64,000 nt of DNA from CAIRTM01 sp963723235. Lineage in GTDB: Bacteria > Desulfobacterota > WTBG01 > CAIYCZ01 > CAIRTM01. The stretch is taken from NCBI GenBank assembly GCA_963723235.1, contig CAVRPV010000019.1, positions 124,001-188,000 of the forward strand. Reading direction: 5' to 3'. Each line of letters starts with the position of its first letter. Position 1 is the first letter of the stretch. Under the pieces are notes generated by a model that made no database searches, had not been told where the DNA came from, and worked only from the letters and a program-made list of their open reading frames with translations. A program made the position numbers and the translations under genes. This document shows, one piece after another, positions 48,973 through 59,018 of the stretch.

Positions 48973-49463
48973 CTATACCCTGTCAATGTCTTTTTGTGCC
49001 ACCGCTTTTTCAAGAATAATGGCCGCAGCCTCAACGGTTGCGTTCAGCAGTTTCTGATCTGCATGTTCAATCCCTGTCAGTATCTCGTTATGATTTCAAG
49101 CTGCTCGCCGCGAAAAGCCTTAAACCCGGCACGCCCCTTGGCAGTCAGGCGAATATCGGACAGCCGCTTGTCGCTCAGTTTTTTGAGCGCTGCCACATGT
49201 CCCATAACCTCCAGGCGATGCACAAGGTTATTGACGCTCTGCAGCGACATGCCGAGAACCCGGCTTATTTCCGAAATGTAGACAACATCCCGCTCGTTAA
49301 AAAAGGAGAGGATGCGCATCTGCGTGACTGACAGCGAAGGCGCTTTTGCTTTCAAGCTTCTGCCGAAGCTCAGGCAGCGGAAAATCTTCTGCAGATTCAG
49401 GTACAGTGATTCGGCATTCCGTTTGCGTATTCTTTGTGTTCTGCATATGGGTCCTCCCCCCAT
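48973..49463 (-). CDS. MarR-type transcriptional regulator (frameshifted)
   Basis: Winged-helix MarR fold: SLSVTQMRILSFFNERDVVY, recognition-helix region EISRVLGMSLQSVNNLVHRL, wing KLSDKRLSDIRLTAKGRA. After a frameshift near 49080 the C-terminal dimer helix (HADQKLLNATVEAAAIILEK) continues to the stop at 48973. The start is either 49463 (in frame) or ATG 49446, which has an ideal GGGGGAGG spacing but is out of frame, so an indel near the start is also possible. It heads the membrane/AOR operon and probably represses it. The AT-rich region 49495-49590 likely holds the promoter; no clear boxes were chosen. Confidence 0.68.
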
Positions 49464-49724
49464 GACGTCACGCCATGCTTACTATACACAAGTATACCAT
49501 TATATTGTATCTTGTCAAACTTTTTGAGCAATACAGAGCTTATTTACTGCCTCATAAAAATTTATTTATAAATTAATGTGTAGTATATATACAAACAGCA
49601 GCCGGAAGGTGCCGACCCGACGCTCGTGCGCGCCCGCAGCTGCGGCGGCTGGATCATTATTCAAAACAGCATGAATATACCCCGGACAGGGGCAACAGGA
49701 GGGCACGAAGGACATGCCGTGCCT

Positions 49725-50238
49725 TTATCGCAGATATACCATCAAAGAGCCGCTGGACGCGCTTGTGCTTTTTCTCCCAGGAGAATGTCGCGACCCGGCC
49801 CCTGCGCTTCAGCTCAACAATTTTTCCCTCAACCGCATCGGGCAGCACGGCGCTGCCCTGCGAATGCAGCCCCTTGCCCACAATAATGCGGACCGCATCC
49901 AGACCCTGCAGCGCAGAGGTTTCAAGAAAGGCTTCAACCCGCACAAGGGCTTCGCGAACGTGACAGCCGTGCAAATCAAGCTCAGCTCCGGGGGTGCCGC
50001 GAGGAGAGATCCGCTGCTTTTCAGGCACCAGCACATTCTCAGGATATTTTTGCCTGATTATTTCAGCCTGATCGACACCGGAGAGTGTGTCTTCAAGCAT
50101 ACGGCTAAAGGGCTCTTCATCCTCACATGAAGCCCCGGGAACAGCATCTTCGCCGTTCCGTTCGCCGAAGAGTTCATAAAAATCTTCATGGGCATCAAGT
50201 GTGCGGATTATATCCCGCTTACCGGTCCTGCCGCTCAC
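49725..50238 (-). CDS. Smr-domain protein (frameshift near C-terminus)
   Basis: The start GTG at 50238 follows AGGAGGTTCGGTAC. The N-terminal 80 residues are acidic and unstructured-looking (FGERNGEDAVPGASCEDEEP); the Smr domain shows ELDLHGCHVREALVRVEAFL and the loop RIIVGKGLHSQG. After a frameshift the typical end KSTSASSGSLMVYLR is reached. Smr domains nick branched or collided DNA/RNA. It overlaps the TPR gene end by 20 bp. Confidence 0.72.
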
Positions 50239-51460
50239 GTACCGAACCTCCTGACCGCATTTTTCTGTGCAGGAAATGACACCGGCGTTGCTGAAGGGCC
50301 GCAGCGCGATTTTCAAGGGCATCGGCATGGCCCGGTTCAATGTCAAGCGCCCGGTTAAAATCACAAATAGCCTGATTATAGTCCTCCCGTGCAGCATAGG
50401 CAGCACCCCGGTTATTCCAGGCCTCCGGGTTATGCGGGTCAAGTCCCAGACAGCGGGTATAGTCCTCTATGGCTTCATGCAGGCAGCCCTGTTCCGCGTA
50501 GGCCAGGCCGCGGTTATAATAAAGAGAGGCTGAACCCGGTGCGAGTTCAAGCGCCCGCGAAAAATCGACGAGGGCCTCCTGCGTCCGGCCGAGACGGAGA
50601 TGTATCAGCGCACGCGCGCCCAGCGCCAGGGCATCCTCCGGGTTATGGTGCAGAACAAGCGTAAAATCCTGCACGGCCCGGTCATCGTCGCGCACGGCGC
50701 TGTATTCAAGGCCGCGATTATAAAGCGCGTCGGTATACCCCGGATCAACTGCAAGTGCGGCGGAATAATCCTGCAGCGCACTGCCCCTCTGGTGCAGGTC
50801 GGCATAGGCATTGCCTCGATTGTTGTATGCCTTGACGAACGCGGGATTGAGCGCAAGGGCCGCGCTGAAGTCCTCAATGGCCCGGGCATGCTCGTTGATC
50901 TTCCGAAAGGTAAGCGCCCGGTTATAATAAGCTTCACAGCGCGGCTCATATTCGATTGCGCACGTATAATCGGCAATTGCCTGATCAAAGCGCCCGAGTT
51001 CATCGCAGGCGCAGCCCCGGTTGTACCAGGCCGGAGCAAACTCGCGGTTAATGGACAGGCAGGCACTGTAGGACTCTATCGCGGCAGCAAAATCACCCTG
51101 AAGATAAAGGGCATTGCCGCGATTGTTCCAGGCCCGGGCATGCATGCTGTCAAGCGCAATCGCCCGGTCATAATCTGCGATTGCCGCTGCAAAATCATCA
51201 AGATTACGATAGGCGAGCCCGCGGTTGTAGTAGGCATCGGCTGAAGGCGAGAGCTCAAGAGAGCGGCCGTAGTCGGCGATGGCCTTTTCAAGCTGCCCGA
51301 GCGTGTCATACTCGCGACCGCGATTATAATATGCTGCAGCGAAGTCCGGATCAAGCTCGATTGCCCGGGAATACTGTTCAATCGCTTCCGTACCGTCACC
51401 ACTGCGGGAAAACTGCAGGGCGGATTTAAAATAGTGCGGGGCTGAGGATGTTATATTCAT
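50219..51460 (-). CDS. TPR repeat protein
   Basis: A 413-residue intact protein made almost wholly of about eleven tetratricopeptide repeats (consensus AYYNRGxAYxxLGxxxxAIADY, seen as AAAYYNRGREYDTLGQLEKA). There is no signal peptide or membrane helix, so it is likely a cytoplasmic scaffold. Start ATG at 51460. Its last residues (RSGGSVRERQDR) overlap the smr start and may be altered by an indel. Partner unknown. Confidence 0.8.
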   Translation of the reverse strand: MNITSSAPHYFKSALQFSRSGDGTEAIEQYSRAIELDPDFAAAYYNRGREYDTLGQLEKAIADYGRSLELSPSADAYYNRGLAYRNLDDFAAAIADYDRAIALDSMHARAWNNRGNALYLQGDFAAAIESYSACLSINREFAPAWYNRGCACDELGRFDQAIADYTCAIEYEPRCEAYYNRALTFRKINEHARAIEDFSAALALNPAFVKAYNNRGNAYADLHQRGSALQDYSAALAVDPGYTDALYNRGLEYSAVRDDDRAVQDFTLVLHHNPEDALALGARALIHLRLGRTQEALVDFSRALELAPGSASLYYNRGLAYAEQGCLHEAIEDYTRCLGLDPHNPEAWNNRGAAYAAREDYNQAICDFNRALDIEPGHADALENRAAALQQRRCHFLHRKMRSGGSVRERQDR

Positions 51461-51549
51461 GCTTCATATACATCAACAAATAGTGCTACAGTGTCTTTAG
51501 CGTTATGCCATATACACATGAGCAAAATGCTAAAAAACCCTTCCTTACA

Positions 51550-51671
51550 GGCTGTTCAAAAATAGTCGGATGCAAGGCGTACGCAATCATGAGGAATGAG
51601 GCGTACTTTCTGTACGCCGCAATGACGCATGATAAGCACAACAGCAGCAGACGGGCCGTTTTTCAACAGCC
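51550..51671. repeat. Dispersed palindromic repeat, copy 3
   Basis: It begins GGCTGTTCAAAAATAGTCGG, continues ATGCAAGGCGTACGC and ATGAGGAATGAGGCGTAC, then TGTACGCCG, and ends TTTTTCAACAGCC. Internal GGCGTACTTTCTGTACGCC makes a second hairpin. Confidence 0.75.
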
Positions 51672-51696
51672 GCTATTACTGTATGCGCAGCATCTT

Positions 51697-51921
51697 TCAC
51701 ATATGGCTCAAGACGCGTATCCTTATCAGCCGGGAGGCCGTCCTGAAACCCCCGACAAACTCCCAGGCTCCGGCATGCCAGTGGATTTCCTGATGCAGGG
51801 CCTTGCCGCACGCATCAAGATACACCACCTCGACACGCCTGGGCCGTATTGTACTGACAACCGCCCGAACCTGCTCTTGTTTCCCAACCTCAACGATGCT
51901 TCCGGGAGTAATCTGATCCAT
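51697..51921 (-). CDS. Small SH3-like protein, uncharacterised
   Basis: Starting ATG at 51921 with GAGGTGCTGTT upstream, the 74-residue product reads DQITPGSIVEVGKQEQVRA and YLDACGKALHQEIHWHAGAW: a small beta-barrel-like protein of basic character. No family recognised. Lies between the palindromic repeat and the chemoreceptor gene. Confidence 0.5.
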   Translation of the reverse strand: MDQITPGSIVEVGKQEQVRAVVSTIRPRRVEVVYLDACGKALHQEIHWHAGAWEFVGGFRTASRLIRIRVLSHM

Positions 51922-52124
51922 AACAGCACCTCGGGAAAGAGCATACTGGACGAAGGCATACATCCTGTAAGCCATTGTAGCAGACAGAAGCGTTGCGTGT
52001 CAAAATACAGTATATAACTATCTGGATTATCAGGGTGCATCCCGGACGGATTGAGACATCAGGAAGCAGCACGGCAGCGCCTGCACATCAGCACGCATGC
52101 GCACCGGGTACAGGCGCACACTGT

Positions 52125-54093
52125 TTAAAAATCGCGCAGGTCATCATCGTCAAAGGGAATCAGATCTTTAGCCTTGATCCCGACTTTATTTTTTTCTTTT
52201 CCAGCCGCAGGCAGCATCATTGACGGAGCGGGCGCTGCCTCCGGCAGGCGATGGATGCTATGATCATCATCCAGATCGCTGATATCAGCCGCTGATCCGG
52301 TAACGCGTTCACTGAGGGTGCTTACCAGCTCCTTCATCTGAAAAGCCTGGGCAGAGAGCTGCTGGCTGGCCGATGCCGATTGCTCCGAATTGGCCGAGTT
52401 CTGCTGCACAATCTGCTCCATGGTTGAAACGGCCTTATTGATTTGGGCGACACCCAGAGCCTGCTCCTTGCTGGCCGCAGAAATTTCGCTTACAAGCCCG
52501 ACAACCCTGGCAACCCTCTCCTGAATAACCTTCAGCACAGTATTTGCCTCAGCTGCCTGCTTGCCGCCATCCTGGGTTCGCTTGCCGCTTTCGGTTATCA
52601 AAGCACTGGTTACCCTGGCCTGTTCGGATGCACGCTGGGCCAAATTACGCACCTCATCCGCCACAACGGCAAACCCCCGCCCGGCATCACCTGCCCGCGC
52701 GGCTTCAACCGCAGCGTTTAAGGCCAGCAGGTTCGTCTGAAAAGCAATTTCCTCAATGCCCTTTGCAACCTTTGCGACCTCACGGCTGCTTGTGCTGATA
52801 CCCTCCATGGACTGCAACAGTTTGCCCATAGCTGCGGCCCCGCTGTCAGCGGCCTCTGTTGCCTCTTGTGAAAGGCTGCTGGCCTGCTGCGCATTGTCGG
52901 CATTATGATTGGCCATGGAAGCAAGCTCTTCAAGAGAAGCCGAGGTTTCCTCAATCGAGGAGGCCTGGGAGGCTGAGCCCTGGGCCAGCTGCTGGCTGGC
53001 GCTGGCAATCTGGGACGCGGCGCCTGTGACCTGCCTGGCAACCATGTACAGCGATGAAGTAATTGTATTGATAGGGCGGCTCACCCGGGCGGCAACATAC
53101 ATAATAACCCCGACAGCAATCACCAGAATAATAATGGTCATAAAAAGATTTAAAAACGCGGTCCGGCGGACCGGGGCCATCAGCTCATCCCTGCTGGCCA
53201 CCGCCACAACCGTCCAGCCGAGCGTAGTATCGGTATTGAAGGCCACCAGCCAGTCCTGCCCATTTTCAGAAGACTCCGCAAGTCCGTCCTTCTGTGACAG
53301 GATTGTTCCACCAATCGTGGTCTTTGCAATATTTTCATTCAAGATCCTGGCTCTGATCGGAATGCGCTATCACCGTGCCTTCCCTGTCGATTATGAAGAC
53401 ACGCCCCTGCTGACCGATCTTTCTCTGTTCAACAAATTTTTTAGAAAAGTACTGCACGTCAATCATGGCATACAGTGTGCCGATTGCGGCCTGCTGCGAA
53501 CCTGCTTTATCCGGCTTGATCGGAGATGCAATAGCAAAAACCGGCTTGCCGGTATCAGGATTAAGCTGTACCTTGCTCACAAAATCCGATCCCCGCATGG
53601 CATTTTCAAAATAATCCGTAGAGCCGATGTTCCTGCCGGCCACGGTAAGCCCTCCACCCTCCACGCGGGCGGCCCAATCCGTTCCCATGGCAATCAGGCT
53701 TGAGGTAACCACACTGCCGGACGGGCTGGCAATGCCGATTTCAGCATAGTCAGGATTGGCCTGCGCGTATTTACGCAGGTCTTCATTGATCTCGTTGACC
53801 AGCACAGCACTGCCGCTCATGCCCTCAGCACCACCCGTGTAGTCGCCTATCATGGCGATTGCCAGCCCGATGCTGCCCTGACTGGCCCACAGCGCAACAT
53901 CCCGCCTGCGGTTTTCCGACCATGAAATGACAAAGTCACGAATGGATTCGGTGTTTTGACGCAGCTGATCATTGACCGAGTCAACCATCATAGCCCTCGC
54001 GTTACGATACGAGATATAACTGGTAAGAGCCAGGCCGATCAGGATAAGGAAAACCGTCGGAAACAGAAAATTTTCCCGCAAACCTTTCTTCAT
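52125..54093 (-). CDS. Methyl-accepting chemotaxis protein, dCache type (one frameshift)
   Basis: It has an N-terminal membrane helix (FPTVFLILIGLALTSYISYR), a periplasmic double-Cache region (SGSAVLVNEINEDLRKYAQA, DYAEIGIASPSGSVVTSSLI, GSTDYFENAMRGSDFVS, GKPVFAIASPIK, VFIIDREGTVIAHSD), a second helix (MTIIILVIAVGVIMYVA) with HAMP-like VSRPINTITSSL, and the signalling helices with tip IAFQTNLLALNAAVEAARAG and DEVRNLAQRAS. One frameshift lies near 53340. The end DDDDLRDF could be a methylase-tether-like tail. It senses a small ligand in the periplasm; the ligand is unknown. The start at 54093 is set by GGGGGC upstream. The 54094-54378 stretch holds no gene. Confidence 0.85.
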
Positions 54094-54378
54094 AGAGCCC
54101 CCAATAAAATAAAATAGAAATATTGAAACATGGGCCCTGCGGACATACGGTGAATACCGCAAGGCGATCCGAACAACTCATAACATAAAGTCTTGTCTAT
54201 TCACATTAAATTATCGCTCCTGACTGTTTAATCTTTAGTTTTTATTAAAATTTAAGTCGAAATACACAAAAAAATAAGTGCTGCCTATCGACATGGACAT
54301 CAAAAGCGCACAGCCCCAACCGCTCTGGATTCAGCCCGGCCATTGCGAAAAAGGGGACTTTTTCCGGGTGCGCCGCGC

Positions 54379-54406
54379 TTGACATTTCAACACTCAGTCT
54401 TATGTT
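54379..54406 (+). promoter_or_regulatory. Promoter before grpE
   Basis: TTGACA and TATGTT are separated by 16 bp, ending about 25 bp before the grpE start. No CIRCE inverted repeat or CCCCAT-type heat-shock -10 was seen. Confidence 0.5.
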
Positions 54407-54430
54407 TAACCAGTAACACCTGAGGGGGAC

Positions 54431-55099
54431 ATGGCGGCACTATCGACGGTCTGCGGGCAGGCCAAAAATGCAACCAAAACATGGAGTGATCTGGTGAGGC
54501 ACAAGAAAAAAACTGAGCAGCACGAATTCGGCGTCGACGATGGCGTTGACATGATCAATGCAGAACAGGAAAGCGCTCCGCACGATGAGCCGATGGACAG
54601 TGTGCCGAATCGCGAAGATGATCTGGAGACCCGATTGAAGGCCCTTGAGCAGGAGAAAAACGACCTCTCGGACCGCCTTTTGCGTACCATGGCTGAGTTT
54701 GACAATTACCGCAAGCGGGCGACCCGCGAAAAAGAAGGTCTTGTTAAATACGGAACTGAAAGGATAGCCTTTGAAATACTGCCGGTTGTTGACAATTTTG
54801 AAAGGGCTCTTGAACAATCACATCAGGCAACCGATCCCGGTGCGGTAGTAGACGGCCTTAAAATGATCTTAAAGCAGCTGCTGACAGTCCTTGAGAAATT
54901 TGAAATAAAGCCCTTTCACTCGATCGGGGAACAGTTTAACCCTGAAATCCACGAAGCCATGGCGCAGCAGGAACATCCTGACCATGACGACAACACGGTT
55001 ATTGAGCAGTTTCAAAAAGGCTATATGCTGGGAGAAAGAATGCTCAGGCCCGCACGGGTGCTTGTATCCCGCGCCCCGGCAACACCCGATGAGGCGTAA
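54431..55099 (+). CDS. grpE: Nucleotide exchange factor GrpE
   Basis: GrpE releases ADP from DnaK. The 222-residue product has an acidic N-terminal tail, the long coiled coil (LETRLKALEQEKNDLSDRLL, MAEFDNYRKRATREKEGLVK) and the beta domain FHSIGEQFNPEIHEAMAQQE followed by GYMLGERMLRPARVLVS. ATG 54431 follows GAGGGGGAC. No dnaK or hrcA follows; instead groES and groEL lie downstream. Intact. Confidence 0.9.
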   Translation: MAALSTVCGQAKNATKTWSDLVRHKKKTEQHEFGVDDGVDMINAEQESAPHDEPMDSVPNREDDLETRLKALEQEKNDLSDRLLRTMAEFDNYRKRATREKEGLVKYGTERIAFEILPVVDNFERALEQSHQATDPGAVVDGLKMILKQLLTVLEKFEIKPFHSIGEQFNPEIHEAMAQQEHPDHDDNTVIEQFQKGYMLGERMLRPARVLVSRAPATPDEA

Positions 55100-55177
55100 A
55101 AACATGGCTTTAACGGGCATGTGCGTATGTCCTCGCCGAAACAGGGAACAAATACTCGATCTTTTTTCCCCGAACGG

Positions 55178-55205
55178 TTGACATTTGCACTTTTGTTCTT
55201 ATTTT
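55178..55205 (+). promoter_or_regulatory. Promoter before groES
   Basis: TTGACA and TATTTT are 16 bp apart, about 150 bp before groES. The leader has a short AT-rich stretch but no CIRCE element. Confidence 0.45.
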
Positions 55206-55352
55206 TTGTGATTATCCCGGTATCCGCAGCTTTTCCGGAGACCGAAACTGGACAACAGAGACATAGCTGTCAGAAACGCGGCAACGCGCAAGCAGATTAT
55301 TTTTCTGTTTTTATTAACAAACAATTAATGTTCGTTGACAGGAGGAACACGC

Positions 55353-55646
55353 ATGAAAATCAGACCACTGCAGGACCGAATCATCGTTAAAAGACTGGAA
55401 GGCGAAGAAAAAACCAAAGGCGGCATCATTATCCCCGATTCTGCCAAAGAAAAGCCCATGGAAGGCAAAGTTATTGCCGTAGGCAAAGGCAAACTGAATG
55501 AAAAGGGCGAGCGTATTGCGCCCGAGGTCAAGGCCGGCGATACCGTACTGTTCGGCAAATATGCCGGCACCGAGATCAAAATCGACAATGATGAGCATCT
55601 GATCCTGCGCGAAGACGATATCCTGGGCATCATTGAAAAGAAATAA
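55353..55646 (+). CDS. groES: Co-chaperonin GroES
   Basis: This is a 97-residue 10-kDa chaperonin with the usual MKIRPLQDRIIVKRLEGEEK, the mobile loop TKGGIIIPDSAKEKP, VKAGDTVLFGKYAGTEIKID and the C-terminal LREDDILGII. ACAGGAGG lies just upstream of ATG 55353. It caps GroEL, which follows after 38 bp. Intact. Confidence 0.96.
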   Translation: MKIRPLQDRIIVKRLEGEEKTKGGIIIPDSAKEKPMEGKVIAVGKGKLNEKGERIAPEVKAGDTVLFGKYAGTEIKIDNDEHLILREDDILGIIEKK

Positions 55647-55684
55647 TCTTTTATCTATCTTTATGACATGGAGGAAACAAGACA

Positions 55685-57337
55685 ATGGCTAAGGAAATTA
55701 GATTTCAGGCCGGGAAAGCTGCGCAGCTCCTGGGTGTCGATACACTGGCCAATGCAGTCAAAGTGACCCTCGGCCCCAAGGGCCGAAATGTATGATCGAT
55801 AAAAGCTTCGGCTCCCCGCCCGTCACCAAAGACGGCGTGACCGTTGCCAAGGAGATCGAGCTTGAGGACAAGTTCGAAAACATGGGCGCCCAGATGGTAA
55901 AAGAAGTTGCCAGCAAGACCAGCGACGTGGCCGGCGACGGCACCACCACCGCAACCGTGCTTGCCCAGGCAATTTCCGTGAAGGCATCAAGCTGGTGACC
56001 GCCGGCCACAACCCCATGGAACTCAAGCGCGGCATCGACAAGGCGGTTGAGAAAATCGTTGCAGACTGGAGAAGTTGAGCAAGCCGATTCAAGGATCAGA
56101 AAGAGATCGCCCAGGTCGGCAGCATTTCCGCCAATAACGACTCCACCATCGGCAACATCATTGCCGAGGCCATGGACAAAGTCGGCAAAGAAGGCGTTAT
56201 CACGGTTGAAGAAGCCAAAACCATGGAAACCACGCTTGATGTTGTCGAAGGCATGCAGTTTGACCGCGGCTATCTCTCACCCTATTTTGTGACCGATCCC
56301 GAGCGCATGGAAGTGGTGATGGAAGACTGCCTACATCCTGATCCATGAGAAAAAAATCAGCAACATGAAGGACCTGCTGCCGATTCTCGAGCAGGTTGCC
56401 AGCAGCGGCAAGCCTTTCCTGATCATTGCCGAAGACGTGGAAGGTGAAGCCCTGGCAACACTGGTGGTCAACAAGCTGCGCGGCACCCTGAAAGTTGCCG
56501 CCGTTAAGGCTCCCGGCTTCGGCGACCGCCGCAAGGCAATGCTTGAGGATATCGCCATTCTTACCGGCGGCAAGCTGATTGCCGAAGACCTGGGCATCAA
56601 GCTTGAGACCATTACCATGGAACGACCTCGGCCGCGCCAAGCGCGTAACCATCGACAAAGACAACACCACCATCGTTGAAGGCAATGGACCAAAGAAGGC
56701 TATTGAAGCCCGCGTAAAGCAGATTCGTGCCCAGGTTGAAGAGACCACCTCCGACTATGACCGCGAGAAACTGCAGGAACGGCTTGCAAAGACTCGTCGG
56801 CGGCGTTGCGGTCATCAATGTCGGTGCTGCAACCGAGACCGAAATGAAGGAGAAAAAGGCCCGCGTTGAGGATGCGCTGCACGCAACCCGCGCAGCAGTT
56901 GAAGAAGGCATCGTGCCCGGCGGCGGCGTGGCCCTGGTGCGCTCGCTGGGTGCCCTTGAAGGACTGAAATTTGACTCCGAAGAGCAGCAGCTTGGCGTTG
57001 ACCTTGTTCGAAAAGGCGATTGTCGAGCCCCTGCGCTGGATCGCAATCAATGCCGGCTTTGACGGCTCCATCGTTATTGAGAAGGTCAAGGAAGGCAAAG
57101 ACGCTTTCGGATTTAACGCTCTGACCGAAGAGTATGAAGATATGATCAAGGCCGGCGTTATCGATCCGAAAAAGGTCGTGCGCTGCGCGCTGCAGAACGC
57201 CGCAAGCGTTGCCTCGCTGCTGATCACCACCGAGTGCATGATCGCCGAGAAGCCGAAGAGAAGGCGCCGGCGGCGGCATGCCCGGCGGCGGCATGGGCGG
57301 CATGGGTGGAATGGGCGGCATGGGCGGCATGATGTAA
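55685..57337 (+). CDS. groEL: Chaperonin GroEL (multiple frameshifts)
   Basis: The 60-kDa chaperonin folds proteins in the GroES-capped cavity. The classical parts are KEIRFQAGKAAQLLGVDTLA, TLGPKGRNV, SDVAGDGTTTATVLAQAI, NMKDLLPILEQVASSGKPFL, IVPGGGVALVRSLGALEGLK, and the flexible GGM repeat tail (GGMGGMGGMM). About 550 codons in total, as expected. Frame breaks are near 55795, 55985, 56070-56095, 56330, 56630, 56795, 57005 and 57270, most of them single-base deletions or insertions, so sequence errors are the best explanation. Confidence 0.92.
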
Positions 57338-57368
57338 GCAGTAGTAGCCGCGCTGCCTTGATATAAAA

Positions 57369-57401
57369 ACAGCCCCTGTGCGCATCATGCACAGGGGCTG
57401 T
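57369..57401. terminator. Intrinsic terminator after groEL
   Basis: ACAGCCCCTGTGC and GCACAGGGGCTGT form a 13-bp stem with a 7-nt loop and a short T-rich tail. Confidence 0.85.
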
Positions 57402-57571
57402 TGTATTTTGCGGGCAGATGCGCCCGTTGGGACGCCTGAAACGAATTGGTTTACCCATCCTTCCGCTTTTTCGTCTTTTTTTATGGTTCATCTTTATCTT
57501 GCACGTCCAATGTCTGATCTGAGAACGTCCGATTCCCCCTTTTTTTGAACTGATTTATTCCTTATTATTCC

Positions 57572-57600
57572 TTGACTCGGACTGTTTTTCTTCTTATCAT
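57572..57600 (+). promoter_or_regulatory. Promoter of the ferritin-like gene
   Basis: TTGACT and TATCAT are separated by 17 bp, about 50 bp before the start codon. A repeated TTATTCC word (TTATTCCTTATTATTCC) sits just upstream of the -35 box and might bind a regulator. Confidence 0.55.
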
Positions 57601-57650
57601 CCCGTAAGTAAAAGCAATTTCTTATCATTCATTCCACAAGGAGGGTTACC

Positions 57651-58193
57651 ATGGCTCAGAAGCCCCGGCAAGAACGAATGAAGAATATCATCGAGGTCCT
57701 CAACAAAGCCCGCGGTATGGAACTCCATGCCATTCACCAGTACATGAACCAGCATTACAACCTGGACAACATGGATTACGGCGATCTGGCCGCCAAGATC
57801 AAGCTGATCGCCATCGATGAAATGCGGCATGCCGAGATGTTCGCGGAACGCGTCAAGGAACTGGGCGGCGAGCCCACCACCGAGCCCGGCGGCAAGGCTC
57901 AGAAGGGCCAGAAGGTCCAGGAGGTCTTTTCCTTCGATGCGAAGCTGGAGGACAACACCATCGATGTCTACAACCAGTTCGCCTCCGTGTGCCGCGAAAA
58001 CGGTGATAGCATCAGCATGAAGGTCTTCGAGACCATCATCAACGAAGAGCAGCTTCACTACAACTATTTCGACAACGTCGATGAGCACATCAAGACCCTC
58101 GGCGACACCTACCTGGCAAAAATCGCCGGCACACCCGCCTCTACGGGCCTCACGCCCAAAGGCTTCGCCGTGGGGACAGGCGGCGCTGCATAA
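57651..58193 (+). CDS. Ferritin-like (bacterioferritin-type) protein
   Basis: A four-helix-bundle di-iron protein of 180 residues. Likely iron ligands are in MELHAIHQYMNQH (Glu, His), IDEMRHAEMFAERV (ExxH) and later TIINEEQLHYNYFDNV (ExxxH). CACAAGGAGG lies before ATG 57651. It resembles Bfr/DPS-like iron storage and peroxide-defence proteins of anaerobes; the haem Met of true Bfr is not certain. The neighbouring rubrerythrin points to an oxidative-stress and iron role. Confidence 0.82.
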   Translation: MAQKPRQERMKNIIEVLNKARGMELHAIHQYMNQHYNLDNMDYGDLAAKIKLIAIDEMRHAEMFAERVKELGGEPTTEPGGKAQKGQKVQEVFSFDAKLEDNTIDVYNQFASVCRENGDSISMKVFETIINEEQLHYNYFDNVDEHIKTLGDTYLAKIAGTPASTGLTPKGFAVGTGGAA

Positions 58194-58363
58194 CACGGTT
58201 TTGTGGAAGGCTATAAGGTATCGCGCATCAGGAGCACCTGCACCCGTCGGGAGGTTCTGCCGGTCAACAGCTCAAGGCATGAATAGGGGTGACGATTTTT
58301 CCACGAGTTCATCATGCTTCACTCGCCCTACGGTACTGGCAAGCTGTAAGGAGAAGAGTCAAC

Positions 58364-58961
58364 ATGAGCAAAAAAGATAGGAAAATTATACTCATAGCGC
58401 AGTGTCTGGTTAATCCTTTTTGCAGGGTTCATATTTATAGGCCAAAATTTCCCCCTCTCCAGGGAATTGACTAACTATCTTATGGACAAGCATGTAGGGA
58501 TAATCCAATATCTTTGTCCTGAAACGAGTGCCATGGGCCTCATGCGTAACCCGCAAGGCCGCCAGCAGTATGACAATATTTTTTTCAGAAATCACTGCAA
58601 GGAGCTTATCAAGGCCCCAATTCTCATGGTCAAGGAATTTATCAAAAACAAGTATCGCCTTGTCTGTTTTCTTGGCTTAGAGAATAGCCCTTCATGCGGC
58701 ATCCATTGGGGAAAGCACAAGGTGAATAAGTATCGAACCGAATCGCCGAATCCGGTTGATCATCCTGCGCCCGGTGATCCGGTGCTCGCAGGAATAATGA
58801 CTGAAATACTGATGGAAGAGTTCGCCAGGGAAAGCATCCAGGTTCCTTTTTTGGAGTTTCCTGCCCTTTCGCCTGCGGACTCGGCAAAAAGAATCAAGTT
58901 CTGGGAAGATTTGCGTAATGTGGTGGAACCTGATTTTGCCGTGGGTGACCATGACGAATAA
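58364..58961 (+). CDS. DUF523-like protein (one frameshift)
   Basis: The first segment KIILIAQCLVNPFCRVH is followed, after a frameshift near 58465, by GIIQYLCPETSAMGLMRNPQ and LVCFLGLENSPSCGIHWGKH. These are the DUF523 type pattern: a first Cys, a CPE-x5-G motif, and a late SPSCG motif. The three Cys could bind a metal or a cluster. About 199 codons. Starts ATG 58364 with AAGGAGAAG upstream. Function unknown; sits between the ferritin-like and rubrerythrin genes. Confidence 0.65.
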
Positions 58962-59018
58962 GGTGTGTCTTATTCCGATAACTTATTGTAGACCCATAAG
59001 GAGAAAAGGAGCCAAGCT

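Noticed and set aside
38057..49463. Complete photosynthesis gene cluster
   Set aside because: Only BchF-like and BciB-like genes are present; no reaction-centre, bchXYZ, bchLNB, bchHDI or carotenoid genes are found in the window.
54230..55352. CIRCE or sigma-32 heat-shock elements before grpE and groES
   Set aside because: No TTAGCACTC/GAGTGCTAA inverted repeat or CCCCAT-type -10 could be found; only sigma-70-like boxes are visible.
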